NCBI GenBank assembly: GCA_029449235.1
Contig: JANATG010000009.1
Location: forward strand, 1,178,001 to 1,242,000
DNA: 64,000 nucleotides
Origin: Linnemannia schmuckeri
Lineage: Eukaryota; Mortierellomycota; Mortierellomycetes; Mortierellales; Mortierellaceae
Direction of reading: 5' to 3'
Part shown: positions 45,659 to 58,188 of the stretch, piece after piece
Numbering within the stretch: position 1 is the stretch's first letter
How the letters are laid out: each line of letters opens with the position of its first letter
Made by a program: the position numbers and the translations under genes
Notes under the pieces: model-generated
Told to the model about the DNA's origin: nothing
Database searches by the model: none
Seen by the model: only the letters and a program-made list of their open reading frames with translations

Positions 45659-48255
45659 CGTGGAGTATAGTTGTTGATATTGTTGTTGTTGGTTAATAGC
45701 GTTTGGTGCAAGAATGCAAGGTAGATGATGATGCTAGTGAGAATGATGAGCAGTGGTAGGGGAGGAGTAGAGAAAGAGGAGTAAAGGGTGGGTAGGTAGG
45801 TAAGCAAGGGGGAAAGGACAAAAAAAAAAAAATGTAAACAAAAAAAATCGAATTCGATGAGCCACCAAAAAAAGAGGTCCCTGCGCAACAACAGAGACAA
45901 GGGCTTTGCCCCTGACCACTTTGTTGGCATACGAAATCTGTACAGGTGACTTGTTTGTTGGTTAGGTCTCTCTTCCTTATTTTGGATTCCAAATAACCAC
46001 AGGGACTAAACAAGGGCAAGTCGACTCTCTCTGCCTTGAACAGCACGAAATATCCTATTCCCACAACCAAACACTCATCTTGTCCACCGACAGCCCAATG
46101 AACGTTTTTAATGAATGCAAAGGAAAGGTAAGGGAAGAGGAGTTCTGGAGGGAGAAGGGGAAGAGAAAGAGAGAAAGTGTAGAAGGAGTACTGTGGGGAT
46201 GAAAAAGTAGGGCCAAAGATGCCCATCGTGGAGCACACTCGCTTATCCTCCCATAGGACACGACAGTAGTGTTAGCGTACAGATCGTCCTCTCTTCCCTA
46301 CCTAAACCCCCGAGCGCCATGGCGTGCCGATCCCGTACAATTGAGTTTGCCTTGTTGAGGCCCTCCTTCCTTGAAGAATGTATCCATGATGGGGTACTTG
46401 CATGAACACGGGTGAATAGAATACGTAAACAAGCTCCCCCTCGCTGGATAAGCAAGGACATGGTTTCAAACCGAAAACCTTTTTGGCTTTAGCGGTGGCC
46501 TATAAGCTACCTCCACCGCTAGCCTGGGGCATTGTAATCACACAGGCCCTGATGAGCAAAGACGGAGAAGAAGGGGAAAAAAATGGCACATTCCTGCCCT
46601 CGATATTAGGTTGCATTGTTGCAAAGGCCGATTCTAGAGTTCTTGATGAGAAAAGAAGGAGAAGGAGCAACCAGACGAATAAAAATATGAAAGAAGGACA
46701 CCTACGGACTCACTTTTCCGTGTCCTTTTTTTTTTTTACCTTTTCAAGGAGAAACAGACGCGCTTTGGTGTCTTTCTCTCTCTCTTTATCGTTCTTTCAC
46801 AGTTCCTATCGCTCTCTCCCTCTTTTCTCTTTATTTCACTTTTCATTTTCCTTCACCCTTCTTCTCTCTCTGTCTCCTTCTTCTTGGTTAAAGGAAGGAG
46901 ACAGGTATTTCTCTTCGACATATTGGAACGGGCATTGAACGGACTTATTGATGCAAAACGCTGACTGGTTAGGCCATACACAAATACTGTCGACACGAGA
47001 ACGTCGTCGTTCACCCGAAGCCGGAGCGAGACGCATGAAAAGTGAGAACCGAACCAGCAGGGCAAGAAGGCTCTGAAAGGTGATAAGAGGATAAAGAGGA
47101 CATACAAACAAAAGAGCATGTAAATAAACAAAAGAAAATACCAAAGGATGCCGCCATGGATACGGAAAAATGAGAGTCTCTATATGTTGCCACCCAATAC
47201 CACCATGCGATCTTTTGTTAAATTATATTATTATTGGTTTGCGTCCGATGAATGAATGAATGAATTGTGGTGGCTGTATGATCCCCTTTCGCTCCTGTTC
47301 TCCTTTGTTTCTCATACTCTTGCTTGCCATGATCCTTCCTTAGGGTCGTGCAGACTAGACAGGCATACAGACAGGCAACCCTTTCTGCACGGCGTATGGC
47401 ATAAACAGCTGCTCTCTTTTTTCCTTCCTTTCCTCCTCCTTCTCCATTCTCATCCTCGTTTTCATTCTTGTTCCTCTTCTTCTTTCCTATTCTTCTTCTT
47501 CTCTTTCCGCCTCCGTGAGCCTTATACTCTTATTCACTGCATGCAGCAAAAGGCTGAATTGTTTTTACTTTTTGTTTTCAGTCTTTCCTCAATATTTCCT
47601 GGGGTGGTCGCGTCCACCCTTTCTCTTTGGTCAGCATCGATCCTGTCCCATAACCATCTGCATTGCATCCTGCTCCGTATGTGAGCGTCACTCAACCTTA
47701 AACGCCTTTTCCTCTCTCCCTCTCGTCCTCATTCGTCCCTCTCTTGTTGTCTCTCCCTCTTTCCGTCCTCTCTCTCTTTTAATCCCTCTCGCACTCTCTC
47801 TTTTTTCACCTTTTTCGCGATTCTTCTTTTTCTCGCCTCTTTTTTTCTTATATATTATTTCGTTCCTTGGTCCACTGCGCGCTCACTTGCCGCCAGCTGC
47901 CTTTTCTAATTGCAATCGCTTTTTTTTTCTTTCGCTTGTCTATGCCTCTCTCTGACCAACGTAGCTCCTCTCCTTCCACCACTCCTTCCTCCATACACAA
48001 AGACAAAAAAGAACACAAGGACTTTCTTGCTCATCCCCAGCGACATACATCAAACCGCCTTACCTTTTTTTTACTCAAAGAAAAACGCCCCCTCCTTTCT
48101 TCACCCAAAGAGCACATACCCCCTAGGGAACACCCGACGTTCAGTCAATTCGACGCTAGTTTCTGTGATATTGTTTTTTTATTTTTCTGTTACACAGCTG
48201 CAACACATTCACAATCCTTCCCCCCCCCCTTCGCGCCACCCTCTCTCTCTCTCAA
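45659..48255. other. Large divergent intergenic region, zinc-finger gene / PH-domain gene
   Basis: About 2.6 kb without a supportable gene. It holds very pyrimidine-rich DNA on + from 47400 to 48250, a (GAAT)n stretch at about 47252-47265, and a short 8-bp inverted repeat (AGCGGTGG/CCACCGCT) near 46490-46520. No tRNA-like fold was recognised. The length suggests a complex promoter for one or both regulatory genes. Confidence 0.5.
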
Positions 48256-51144
48256 ATGCCCACTGTACTTCCGAAATCGGATCGTCCGGCGCAGTGGGGT
48301 CCTCGCCCTGGCCAGGACAGTGGTTCGCTACCATGTTCATTCTACAGTGGTCATCTTCTGAAACTAGGGTCTAATGACCGCTGGCAATCACGTCTGTTCA
48401 CTTTTGACGGTTCAGGTAATTACACAGCAAAAAAAGTTCGCGTCAAGAGCACACAGTTTTGGCGTTCTTACCCGCCTGCTTCACTTTTGTTTGCATTCTC
48501 AGTCCGTCGTTTCTCACGTACGCACATTCAATTTCCTTTCGCATATTTTTTTTCCTTCACCACATTCCCTTTGAACATATCTTTATTACTCACCACACAC
48601 CATCGACACACCAATTCACAAAAAACTTTTTCACTCAATTGCAATACATCATCCGGTTTACTATGAATAGTCTTGATCTGCGTCGGTAAAAAGCCCAAGG
48701 CGCCTGTGATTATGACCTATGATCCGTACGTCTCGTCGCCTTTTCAATCTCCCTCCTGCCACCCTCGACCACTGAACCCTAACACAAAGTGGTACATCGA
48801 GATTGCTTCCATTACTGTCATCAAACTCTTGCCCGTCACAAAGACCCACAGATGCTTCCCCTACAGCGATACCTCTAAAGAGCTGTCGATCCAGACCAAC
48901 GATGGCCGCAGCATGACTCTTCGGGCAAGCAAGGATGTCGAGCTCGAACGATGGTACTTTGTCCTCTCCAAGATCTGGGAACTTCAGCATCAAGCGGAGC
49001 ATCCCGTTGCTGCTGCTGCGGAAGAGGAGGACGAAGACGCGGAGGCGGAAGATGCAGTCTCACCTTACGCGACAAAGTATCTTGCAGCACATCAGCAGTC
49101 GGCTCAACTCTTCCAGCGATACCTCCAGAAACAATACCATAGCAAGCAAGAGAGTGCTGAAAAATTACCTCTGAAATCACTTCTTTTCCCCCATCATCTC
49201 CGGCCACAACAAAAGAAGAAAACCCGAGAGAGTTTTCTTCCTTATGAAATCCCACCACCTCCCCGTGTATCCGCATTTTTGCCCCAAGGATTCGAATGGT
49301 CCCTTCAGGAGCAAGATGACGAAGACGACTTTCCTATCGGCTATAAGGATAATTATGGAGGCTATCCAGGCACTGGATCTGCATCTGAAGAACAACAGGA
49401 CCGTCGGCCGATGGAGCGCCAAACTTCATGGGGTCACCATTCTCAACAACAACACCAACAGCAGCAACAGTTGCAGACACAGCAACAACAAGTACAACCA
49501 CCTCAGATTCAGGGATCCACCTCGATGACTGTTCCAGGAAATCGACATGCAGGAGAGGTGCTGCATGCTGCTGCTTCAGCAGAGATGTACCACCAACACT
49601 TCGCGTGTCCGGCAGCGAGTTCGATAGAGCCAGCAAAGGCGGCCATTATTGACAATTGGCGACGGAGTCTTCACGTGCCCTTGCTCGTCGAAGACGCTGC
49701 CTCGTCTCACGTGGACGAGTCTAGTCAACAACAACAACAGCAACCACAGATGCGCGCACGGGCCAATGATCAAGACCTGGCTGATTTGCACGGCCCATCT
49801 CTGCTACTGATGAACAGTCGCGATCTGGAGACGACACTCAAGCGGTCGTCCCTTCTTGGCCTCGACATGGCGGCCTGCAACAATACCGAGAGCGGCGGTC
49901 TCCATTCTGCCACTATTGTACCCTCCCCCATCACAGACTTGACCTTGACTCACTGGGCCAATAACGCCCACGAGAACAACTCCTATGCAAAGAATGATAA
50001 CTTTACTCAGGTCCACCAGGAAAACCACCACCACCATCAAGCACAGGACGACATTTTCAAGCGTCTTTCCATCATTGCGGGTAATAACAGATCCAGCGCT
50101 GTCGCCAAGGAAGAAGACGAACTCCCTCTAGGACTCCTCCAGTCCAACCGACACTCGCGATGGCTGAACACCCAGCTCTCATCCGAGGACGGTGCCTCAA
50201 ACACCCCAGAGGAGCAACAGCCCCAACCAACAGGTATCCTCACAACCACCCATCAACTCCTCCCTTCAGAGCCGATCACATCTGAACGAACATCAGCCAA
50301 GAACTCAAGTGCTCTGAACCAACTCAACAGTCTTGCCCCCGCCGCCCGCCTCGACGACAACAGCAACCTCTGCTACCTCCCTATCCCCGTCTCTTCCTCT
50401 GCAACTTCCTCCAAGATCGAACGCGCTCCATTCACGGTCCATGTCCCTATCCGTCAACTGCGGCAATGTTCCAGTATCCCGTCCTCCTCAGTGAACATCA
50501 CTATCAACAAACCCAAGTACACCCCTATCGACACCACGCCATATACTACCATCAGCTCCTCACTTCCTCACCATCCTCCTCCTCGCCCTCCACGACCCCC
50601 AAGCGTTGGCTTCAACTCTCTGGCCGGTCCAGACGAACTCAATGCCATTGTACGACCCATTTATGACATTAATATCAACAATCTTAATAACAACAATAAC
50701 AACAACAAAAACGGTCCCAGCCAGAACAACAACAACAGCTCGCCTCCTCTCCCCTCACCCGCCAACTACACCAGAAAGCACTCCCAGAACTGCCTCTCCC
50801 TCTCGCGGTCTATCTCGGCAAAGTCTACCCAAGCCCTTCAGCCACAGCAACAACAAGACTTCCCAGTCCACCCATTCCAGACAGCACGTCTTCCTATTGG
50901 CGGTGATGACAATGAGGACGAGGATGAGCCATTGGCATTGACTCTATCTCGCCAACAGTCTTTCCGGCAACGCCAAAGCCGTTCTCAGATAATGAAGCAC
51001 CATCAACAACAGCAGCAGCCACCCATTCCCGTGCCCAAGGGAACACTAGCAGCCTCGGAGAGCATTAGCCAGCTTCCTGTATCGCACTTGCAATGCTACG
51101 AGCAGGTGACTCCCGCAGCGTCGAATGAAAGTGTCAGCTACTAA
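48256..51144 (+). CDS. PH-domain protein with long Gln/Asn/Ser-rich tail
   Basis: Two exons: 48256-48415 and 48671-51144; 2634 nt, 877 aa. A pleckstrin-homology domain lies at about residues 28-155: YSGHLLKLGSNDRWQSRLFTF, VLICVGKKPKAPVIMTYD, WYIEIASITVIKLLP, FPYSDTSKELSIQTNDGRSM and the closing helix DVELERWYFVLSKIWEL. A loop of about 20 residues (PYVSSPFQSPSCHPRPL) enlarges one strand connection and cannot be an intron without breaking frame. The remaining ~720 residues are disordered, with poly-Gln, poly-Asn, His and Ser/Pro blocks and an acidic patch (EEEDEDAEAED). This suggests a phosphoinositide- or protein-binding membrane adaptor. The precise family is unknown. Confidence 0.85.
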
Positions 51145-52499
51145 GTAAAAAATAGAAGGATCTATCGCCTTCCTTGCCTCTTTTCCACTTTTCCCACTCT
51201 GTGAACGGTTGTCATTAGAAAGAAAAAGGGGTAAGGCAGGACGAGAAATCAAGTTCTTTTTCGTTATGGTGAATTCCTTACTTGCTCCTTCGGTCAATTG
51301 TCCCTTTTTCTTACATCTGCCCCTTCATTCTCACTCCATACCCCCCCCTCTTTTCCGCTCGTTTTTTTAAGTTCTATCATTCGCTTCAATTGATATTCGC
51401 TTTTCAGTTCATTTCTTGCGAGGAAGGAGGAAAGGATGAGGAGGTTAAAGGGGAGAGAAGAAACGAAGTAACCGATGGTCAAATATCTCGAGGTAACTAT
51501 TTAGAAAAAATAGTGAAGAAAGGCGAAGGGAAGTACGTTTCATGCGTGCATGCGTGTCAAACATGGCACTGGGACAATGGCAAAGAAAGATAGAAGAAAA
51601 AATGTGTCGTTTACGAAAACAAATGTGCGCGGAAAAAGATATTAAGGAGTCATGAGCAAGGCGAAATAGGATAGCTGTGAAAGAACGGAGTGGATGTAAT
51701 AATCATCGTCTTCTTTCTGTTCGCCATTCTATTTCTATCAAAAACAAAAAAAAGCTACAGTCGTACTACGCCCATGTTTGGGGCCAAAATGCCTTTATTT
51801 TTCAGATAGAATGGGAGAGCATTCATCATTAGCCATGCATAGCTGGTACCTTTTATTTGTAGCCTTTGTAGATGCCTGGTTCTGGATAGATGAGTGGTGT
51901 CGCTTTCGTGTACCAAAGAGAGGTAGCCAAGTGAGTTATTGAGCTGGCTCAAAGCTGGCTCATTTTTTTGATATGAGACACACTTGAATGGTAATTCATT
52001 GCTCAGGAACCAGGAGTTTTAAGATAAATAGGAGTCGCATGAGGAGTTGGCACAAACAAACAGACAAACAGAAAAAAAGACCCAACGCGTGAGGAGTTTC
52101 CTTTTTTTTTTTTTTTTTTTTTTTTTGCCTGTCCAACAATTGTCTTGACAGATGATAAGAGAGGAGTAAAGAAGAAAAAGAGAAGAGTCCGCAGGAATCA
52201 TGGCCTTGGTTGGATGGTCAAAAGGACAACAACAAAGGAGAGGAGGCGAAGAAATGATTGCCGAGTGGGGTCATGTGTCTTTCACCACTCGACACTAACA
52301 ACAACGACGGCCACCCTCGCCAGGCGCTGAGGCAGAATTCAATCACAATTCATACAGAAAAGCCAGACGCATAAAGAGACTGCCCTCCTTTTCCCTTCTT
52401 TTTCTTTTTTCTTCTTTTCCCTTTTCTTTTCTTTTTCCATTTTTCCCTCTTCAGACACATCCCTTTCCCCCAACCCACACAATCACCAACACATCAATC
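51145..52499. other. Intergenic, PH-domain gene to tropomyosin
   Basis: About 1.35 kb. It contains a T25 run (52102-52126) and a pyrimidine-rich leader (52380-52460) directly upstream of the tropomyosin start. No other gene is seen. Confidence 0.5.
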
Positions 52500-53580
52500 A
52501 TGGACAAGTTCAAGGAGGTATGTGCCCTCACTCCCTCTCATTCGTCCCCATCATTCGTTGTTCTCTTCCTCCATCGCCATCGCCATCGCCATCGCCATCG
52601 CAGCACTCTTCCTTCTTGTTCACAACTCAGTTGCGGAACACAGGAAACGGAGTGGTGCCTGAGAAACAAGCTATGGAGAAAAAAAATACTTCTCACACCT
52701 GCGGAGCTGCATGGCACATGATATCAGGACCTTGAAACTCATGATTTTTTTTTCTCACCTTACGTCTTTCTTTTCTTATCCTGTCCTACCCTGCTGCCAT
52801 TCGTTGCTGCTGCTTCCTTTTTCTTGACAATCTCGGCTGCTGCTACTGCTTCTGTTACTCCTAATACGCCAACACACAGAAACTCGCTGCCCTTCGTGAA
52901 GAGGTCAACGCTGCCGATGCCCGTGCCCTCGAAGCCGAAGCCAAGGCCAAGATCCTCCAGGACGAGCAGATCCAGAAGGATCATGAGATTACCTCCTTGA
53001 AGAACAAGCTCAAGTTGGTCGAGGATGAACTCGAGAAGGCCGAGAACAGAATCGCCGAGGCCAAGCTTAACTTGGACGAGGGCGAGACTTCCAAGACCGT
53101 CGGCGAGGGCCTTGCCCGTAAGGTCTCCCTCCTCGAGGCCGAGCTCGACGCTGCCGAGCGCAACCTTCGCGAGACCACCGAGAAGTAAGTCTCTTGTTGT
53201 TATTATTGTTGTTTTTTTCCCACTGTGCTTTTTTTCCATTGTCTGCATTCATCCGTCCCTTTATCTCTCTCTGTCTTTCATTTCTCTCCTTTTCGTTTTG
53301 AACACCTTTTGCTCCCATGCCTTTCTTACTTCATTTCTGTGTTTTGCTTCTTTTTTTACTTGTTCGACCTATTTGTGGGATGAGAAGCATGAACATGAAC
53401 ACCAACAACAAGAAAGACATCTCAGTCAGATGCGAAAACAAGACTATTTTGAGAGCAGGAGCGCAACCAGAAAGAGAGTTCAGAGAAGGTTTTCTGAATT
53501 GTAGGCCAGGAACGAATGAAATGAGGAACTGAGCACCGGTTTTATTTTTACGACAACATTCCTCTTTTTTACTTTGACAC

Positions 53581-53613
<33 letters not shown>

Positions 53614-53892
53614 ATTATTCTCTTTAATACCTCAACAAGCATATGCTCACTATCATTTTTATCATCAACGCTGTCTTTATATTTACCTGCAATATGTTTC
53701 TCTCTCTTACTTCACTTTCAACTCTATAGGCTGCGCCAGATGGACATCAAGGCAGAGCACTTTGAGCGTAAGGTTCAGCAGTTGGAGAACGAGCGTGACA
53801 CCTATGAGCGCAAGGTTGAGGACTTGACCACAAAGTACAACGGCATTAAGTTGGAGTTGGACGACACTCTCAAGTCCCTCGAAGATCTGTAG
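52500..53892 (+). CDS. TPM1: Tropomyosin
   Basis: Three exons: 52500-52517, 52880-53184, 53730-53892; 486 nt, 161 aa, the same length as fission yeast Cdc8 and yeast Tpm2. The first exon is 18 nt (MDKFKE). The whole protein is an unbroken heptad coiled coil: MDKFKEKLAALREEV, AADARALEAEAKAK, ITSLKNKLKLVEDELEKAE, ARKVSLLEAELDAAERNL, KLRQMDIKAEHFERKVQQLE and LDDTLKSLEDL at the end. It forms parallel dimers that polymerise head to tail along formin-made actin cables and contractile rings, controlling myosin and cofilin access. Intron 1 carries a (CATCGC)5 repeat, and intron 2 contains a T28 run. Confidence 0.95.
52572..52601. repeat. (CATCGC)5 hexanucleotide repeat in tropomyosin intron 1
   Basis: Five exact tandem copies of CATCGC, 30 nt, inside the intron 52518-52879. 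Confidence 0.9.
53586..53613. repeat. T28 homopolymer in tropomyosin intron 2
   Basis: Uninterrupted T run of 28 nt, more than 110 nt before the acceptor. Confidence 0.9.
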
Positions 53893-54439
53893 AAAAGCAA
53901 AAGGACAACGATTTGGCATAACCAATTCCTTGCTCAGCATCATTATCATCATCATTGGATCCTAACTATTGGAGACGACGACGACGATGATGATGTAACA
54001 CAAGGCGGTGGCGGCCTCAGGAACACGCTCCTTTTTTCTTTGCAGCAAACTTGCTACAGCAGCGCACACCTCCCTCTTTTTTTTCTTGCATCCAACTCTT
54101 ACTGGCGCAATCTATCGACACTATTTACTTTGCCGTACTTTTTTTCTTTTTTTTTATTTCCTGGAGGGGAAAAAGCCCAAAAACCACCAACCAATATATA
54201 CTTTTAGCTTACAAATAAACGATACCATGGCGAGAAAAAAAAAAGATATTCAATGCTGTAGAGAACATGAGTTTTTATGGGTGCTACTATGGTACAGGAC
54301 AAGTGAGGATTGTTGTCGCTTCTAAAATTCTAAGGATATTAAATGATAAAAAAAGTAAGAAAAAAGTGGAGAGAAAGATGATGTGTGTATGCTTTTGTGT
54401 GGGCGGATACCGTTACCGTCACTGTGATGTTCAGAAATT
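53893..54439. other. Convergent intergenic region, tropomyosin / mitochondrial carrier
   Basis: About 550 nt between two stop codons. It holds a GAC/GAT trinucleotide run (about 53974-53995). No gene is seen. Confidence 0.5.
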
Positions 54440-56392
54440 CTACGTCGAGAAAGTAGGTGGAAGGATCGATGGTACAGAAGAGGTGGTAGATGATGACGAT
54501 GATGAAGAAGAAGAAGTAAAAGCCGGCGTCTTTGTCGAGTCGCCCTCAAGGTTCTCCTTGATATACTCGTACGCAAACAGGTAACCCATCCCGCCAGGGA
54601 TAGCCGCCATAACCTTGGGCGCCATCCCCTTGAAGAACCCCCTCACCCCCTCCTGTCTCGCAATCAATTTCGCCATCGCCCACCAGCCCTTCTTCAATTG
54701 CTCAGCCTGTTCTTGATGAATACTGTCCAGCAACTGTAAGCGCACGCGAACCATATCAAAGGGGGACGAGACAACTAACGACATGACTGAGGCGTTCAAG
54801 GCCGAGAGGCCGACGATGAAGTGATTGTTTTGGGAGAGGCGGTAGTGGGTATAGAAGGAGTCGGTTTTCCCTTGATGGATGTGTTGTTGTTCTTTCGCGG
54901 AGAAGTGGTTGAAAAGAACTTTTTTGGTGGCTTCGTAACCGGCCCAGTGGGTCACGCTAGAGGGTGTAAAAGCTAGGAGGGTTGCCATGAAGCCTTGGTA
55001 GTATCCACGTATGCCGTCCGTCCTGTAGATCGACTTGAAGATGTCTATTCAGGAACACAGATAAAAGACAAATCCATTGGTCAGTACACGTCTTGCCAAG
55101 CAATCAAGCTAGATGTCTCCCCATTCGTTCCCCTTGCAAATGCTCCATATATTTTACCTAAACTAGTCATGTGAGGACCTCCTTTTGATTCCGATTGGAT
55201 ACGCAGCCGCTGCGAAATGATATCGGTGGGGACATAAAGAATCGCCGAGAAGGCCTCTGCCAGAAAACCTGCCGTTCCTGCCACAGCGACCTCTAATTAT
55301 CGTTCGTAATTAATTAGGAAAAAAAAGAGTATATGGGTTGCGTTAGTTACACATTTCTTTACTCCTTGTGTCCGTTTGCAGATTGATGAAAGAAATGCAG
55401 TGTGCTGCTTGTTGTCGTACCGCGCATAGCACTGTTGGAGTTGTGGCGATCGGGAAAGTTGCGCTCGATGACGGATGTGGCGTGCTCATAGACACCGAGG
55501 TATACGAACTGCGAAGGCAATGAAGTCAACACTAGAGTTTGACGAAAGGCAGAGGGATAGTTAGCATTTCAGATCTTCATGTGTTATGCTCCTGTTTGAA
55601 TGTTTCTTCGAGTTCGCTGTGCTTACAGAATGGACCAAGACCACGGAACAGCTTTGTAGGACCTAAAATGTTGATGATACAAGTATTAGTTCAGCAATTA
55701 GCACCTTTCGAACTCGATGATGTCCTTCAAAGAAGCAGCTTCGCAGTTTTTTTTACCTTCAGTCCTGGCAATGTCGCGCAGCAGCTTGAATGTCGATTGA
55801 GGCCGGTTCTACTCAATTGAACACAATAACAGAAATGAGCTCATAAGTTTCCTGTAAAGCTAATTCAGACTTGATTGAAGTGTGTCCATATGAAAAAAAT
55901 GTCCTCTCTGATGCCAACATACATCCTTGCTTGCTTGCATCCTTGTTCTGGCGACTTCCATAGGCCAAACCACGACATCTACGTTTTGGCAAGCATGTAT
56001 TGAAGGCAAACAGCAACGAAAAGCCCAAAGAGAGTTATCGGTGGTAAACAAATGAAAAAAAAAATAAGATGGGTTAACAAGGACAGAGAGAGGAATACAT
56101 TCCACGCTTAGGGCGCCTTTTCCGCCTCAAAGTAATAGAGGGAAAAGGTCCATGCGACAAATTCCAGTGAAAGATATTAAGAATTTGATGCTCAAGTATG
56201 TCTCCAGAGTTGCCGGCGTCTTGACGATGAACAGGGGAGAGGCTGCTTACCAAGGCACATGAAGACACCGGTTCCTTGGAACATGTAGGCGATGACATTA
56301 GCGGGACCCAGGGTGACCTTCTTCTGGGTGCAAGGTTGAGTGCCCGAGTTCTCGACCAGTGCAGTCGTTACAGGATTAGATATCGTTGCCAT
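54440..56392 (-). CDS. Mitochondrial carrier (SLC25A44-like)
   Basis: Seven exons (coding order): 56392-56251, 55978-55923, 55808-55757, 55662-55627, 55531-55421, 55292-55158, 55044-54440; 1137 nt, 378 aa. Three Solcar repeats are marked by PxE/DxxRxR signatures: WPMEVARTRMQ, VPTDIISQRLRIQ, SPFDMVRVRLQ, with GPTKLFRGLGP, GIRGYYQGF and GVRGFFKGMAP after them. The PTDIISQ form in repeat 2 is like the PIDVVSQ form of SLC25A44, a carrier linked to branched-chain amino acid import, so that subfamily is suggested. The first repeat is spread over very short exons (56, 52, 36 nt), which makes automatic models prone to error. An unusual Ser/Thr tail (about ten Ser in a row) follows the last helix. The protein sits in the inner mitochondrial membrane. 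Confidence 0.88.
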
Positions 56393-58188
56393 CTTTTATA
56401 AATTGGGGACGATAAGAGGACAATTAGGAGTAAAGGAGAAGAAGGGGAGAGCAGGAATACTAAGGCAAGGCAAAAAGGAGTATGTGTGAGTGTGCTGGGC
56501 CTCAAAGGAAGGAAGAGGGAAGAGGAGTCAAGAAAGCCGATCTGAATGTCGAGGTCCTGATCCTTTTTCAACTTCGCAAATGGAGAAAAGAAGGGTTGGG
56601 AGTGAATGACAACGTAGAACAAGACTTGTTTGCTGGAAGGGTGGTTGGAAGGTGGTGAGATGTGTAATGGCGCAGAGGAAGTCGATCAGATGATGAGTGT
56701 GTCGATTTCCCAGGGGCAGACCGAAGGTGATGCGAAGTTTGCAAAGAGAGATCAACAGCGGCTGTAAGACTCTTAGATAATTTCCAATTCGGGAATGTGT
56801 TTTGACAAAGGGCCCGAAACGACGCCGGCGGTGAGAGAGAGGAGACTAGCCCTTAAGAGACTCACCTGGGCGTAGCCATTCTTTGATTGGGGAAGGCAGA
56901 CAAGTGCGTGCACTTATGAAAAGGTGATCACGCATGCAATTAAAGGGTATGCAAAATTAGTGCAAATGTGCAGTTACAGAGATAGCCACCAACTTTTTAT
57001 TTTGATCAAAAATGAAATGATCTCTCAGCCCACGCAGCTTGAGTGGCCATGTCTCGCATCAAAGTGAGGAGAGAGGCTGTTCGGGCCGAAGTAACTGCCA
57101 TTTGGAGAAGTCTATTCTTTACTGAGGCCAACTAGGGGGAGAGTCATTTAGGGAAACAATGGTCGGTCTTTGTTGGGTGGACAGGGAAAAAAAAAAGCGG
57201 TGCGTGAACCCACACAGGCTGAACCTGCCTTGTCTCTGACACCCACGGTCCCTCTCTCTGTCCTCCTGTTAACCCCCACCAACCACGCACGCGGGTCAAC
57301 CTTTTAGCAGCTGAAGTTGAAATAGCGACGATCGAATCGAAAAGTAAACCAACAAAAAAAAAAGTGCGCATCATCGCTTGGAGTAGTAGTAGTAGTCCCT
57401 GCCAGACAGACAGACATCATCATCACCGCTGTTGTTACTCCATACGTTGAAATTCCTTCTTACTTGTCTCTTTTGCGGGTTGAACTTGAATCTGGCCGGG
57501 CCATTCATATCGTTATTATTAACAAGCATAATCCTTCCGTCAACAACCAACAACCTTAACACTTTTTTACATCCTCGCTCCCTTTCAGTCGCATCCGAGG
57601 AAGAATGATTGGCGCCTTCTTTTTTCGTCTCTCTTTTTTTTGCATAAATATGCCTTTCATGCCTCACTCTCTTCTTGTATTCCTTCTTCAACAAACACAA
57701 CTCCAGATAAAAAGTTGAACTTCTAACACTCTCCCCTCGCTCTCTCTCAGTCCATCTCCAATTGATACCCCTTTCTTTCCATTCATAACAAACGCTTCAC
57801 TTCCTCTGCGTTATTTTACATTTTGTAGCTTCGTTTTTTCTTCTCTCGCCAAACCCCTTTTGCGCAAAGTCCCATCCATTTCTTCCTCTTCTTCGTTTAC
57901 TTCTCTTCTCTCTCTTTCCCCTTTACTTGCTCTCCTCTCTCTCTGTCCCCTTCGCCCGTCTCCTCTTTCACTATCCTGCTTCTCGTAGCCCCTATCAACC
58001 CTTTTTTGTTTCTCACCCTCTCACTTCTTTCCACTTAAAACCGTCATATCCAGAGTTTTTTTCACATCTCTTTTTCATTCTTCCTTTCTATTCCACATTT
58101 TCGTTTTCAACTTCCTTTTCCTCGTTTCACTTCCCCTCCCTTCTCTTCCCTTCCTTTTCTAACCCATAGTCTAAAAAGATACACAAAA
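56393..58188. other. Divergent intergenic region, carrier / unknown low-complexity gene
   Basis: About 1.8 kb. It has a (GTA)n stretch near 57380-57394 and an extreme pyrimidine-rich leader on + from about 57720 to 58165, which ends 23 nt before the next start codon. No gene is supported. Confidence 0.5.

Noticed and set aside
48726..48789. Possible 64-nt intron in the PH-domain gene (GTACGT..AAAG)
   Set aside because: Its removal breaks the reading frame, while the unspliced frame stays open into the rest of the PH domain.
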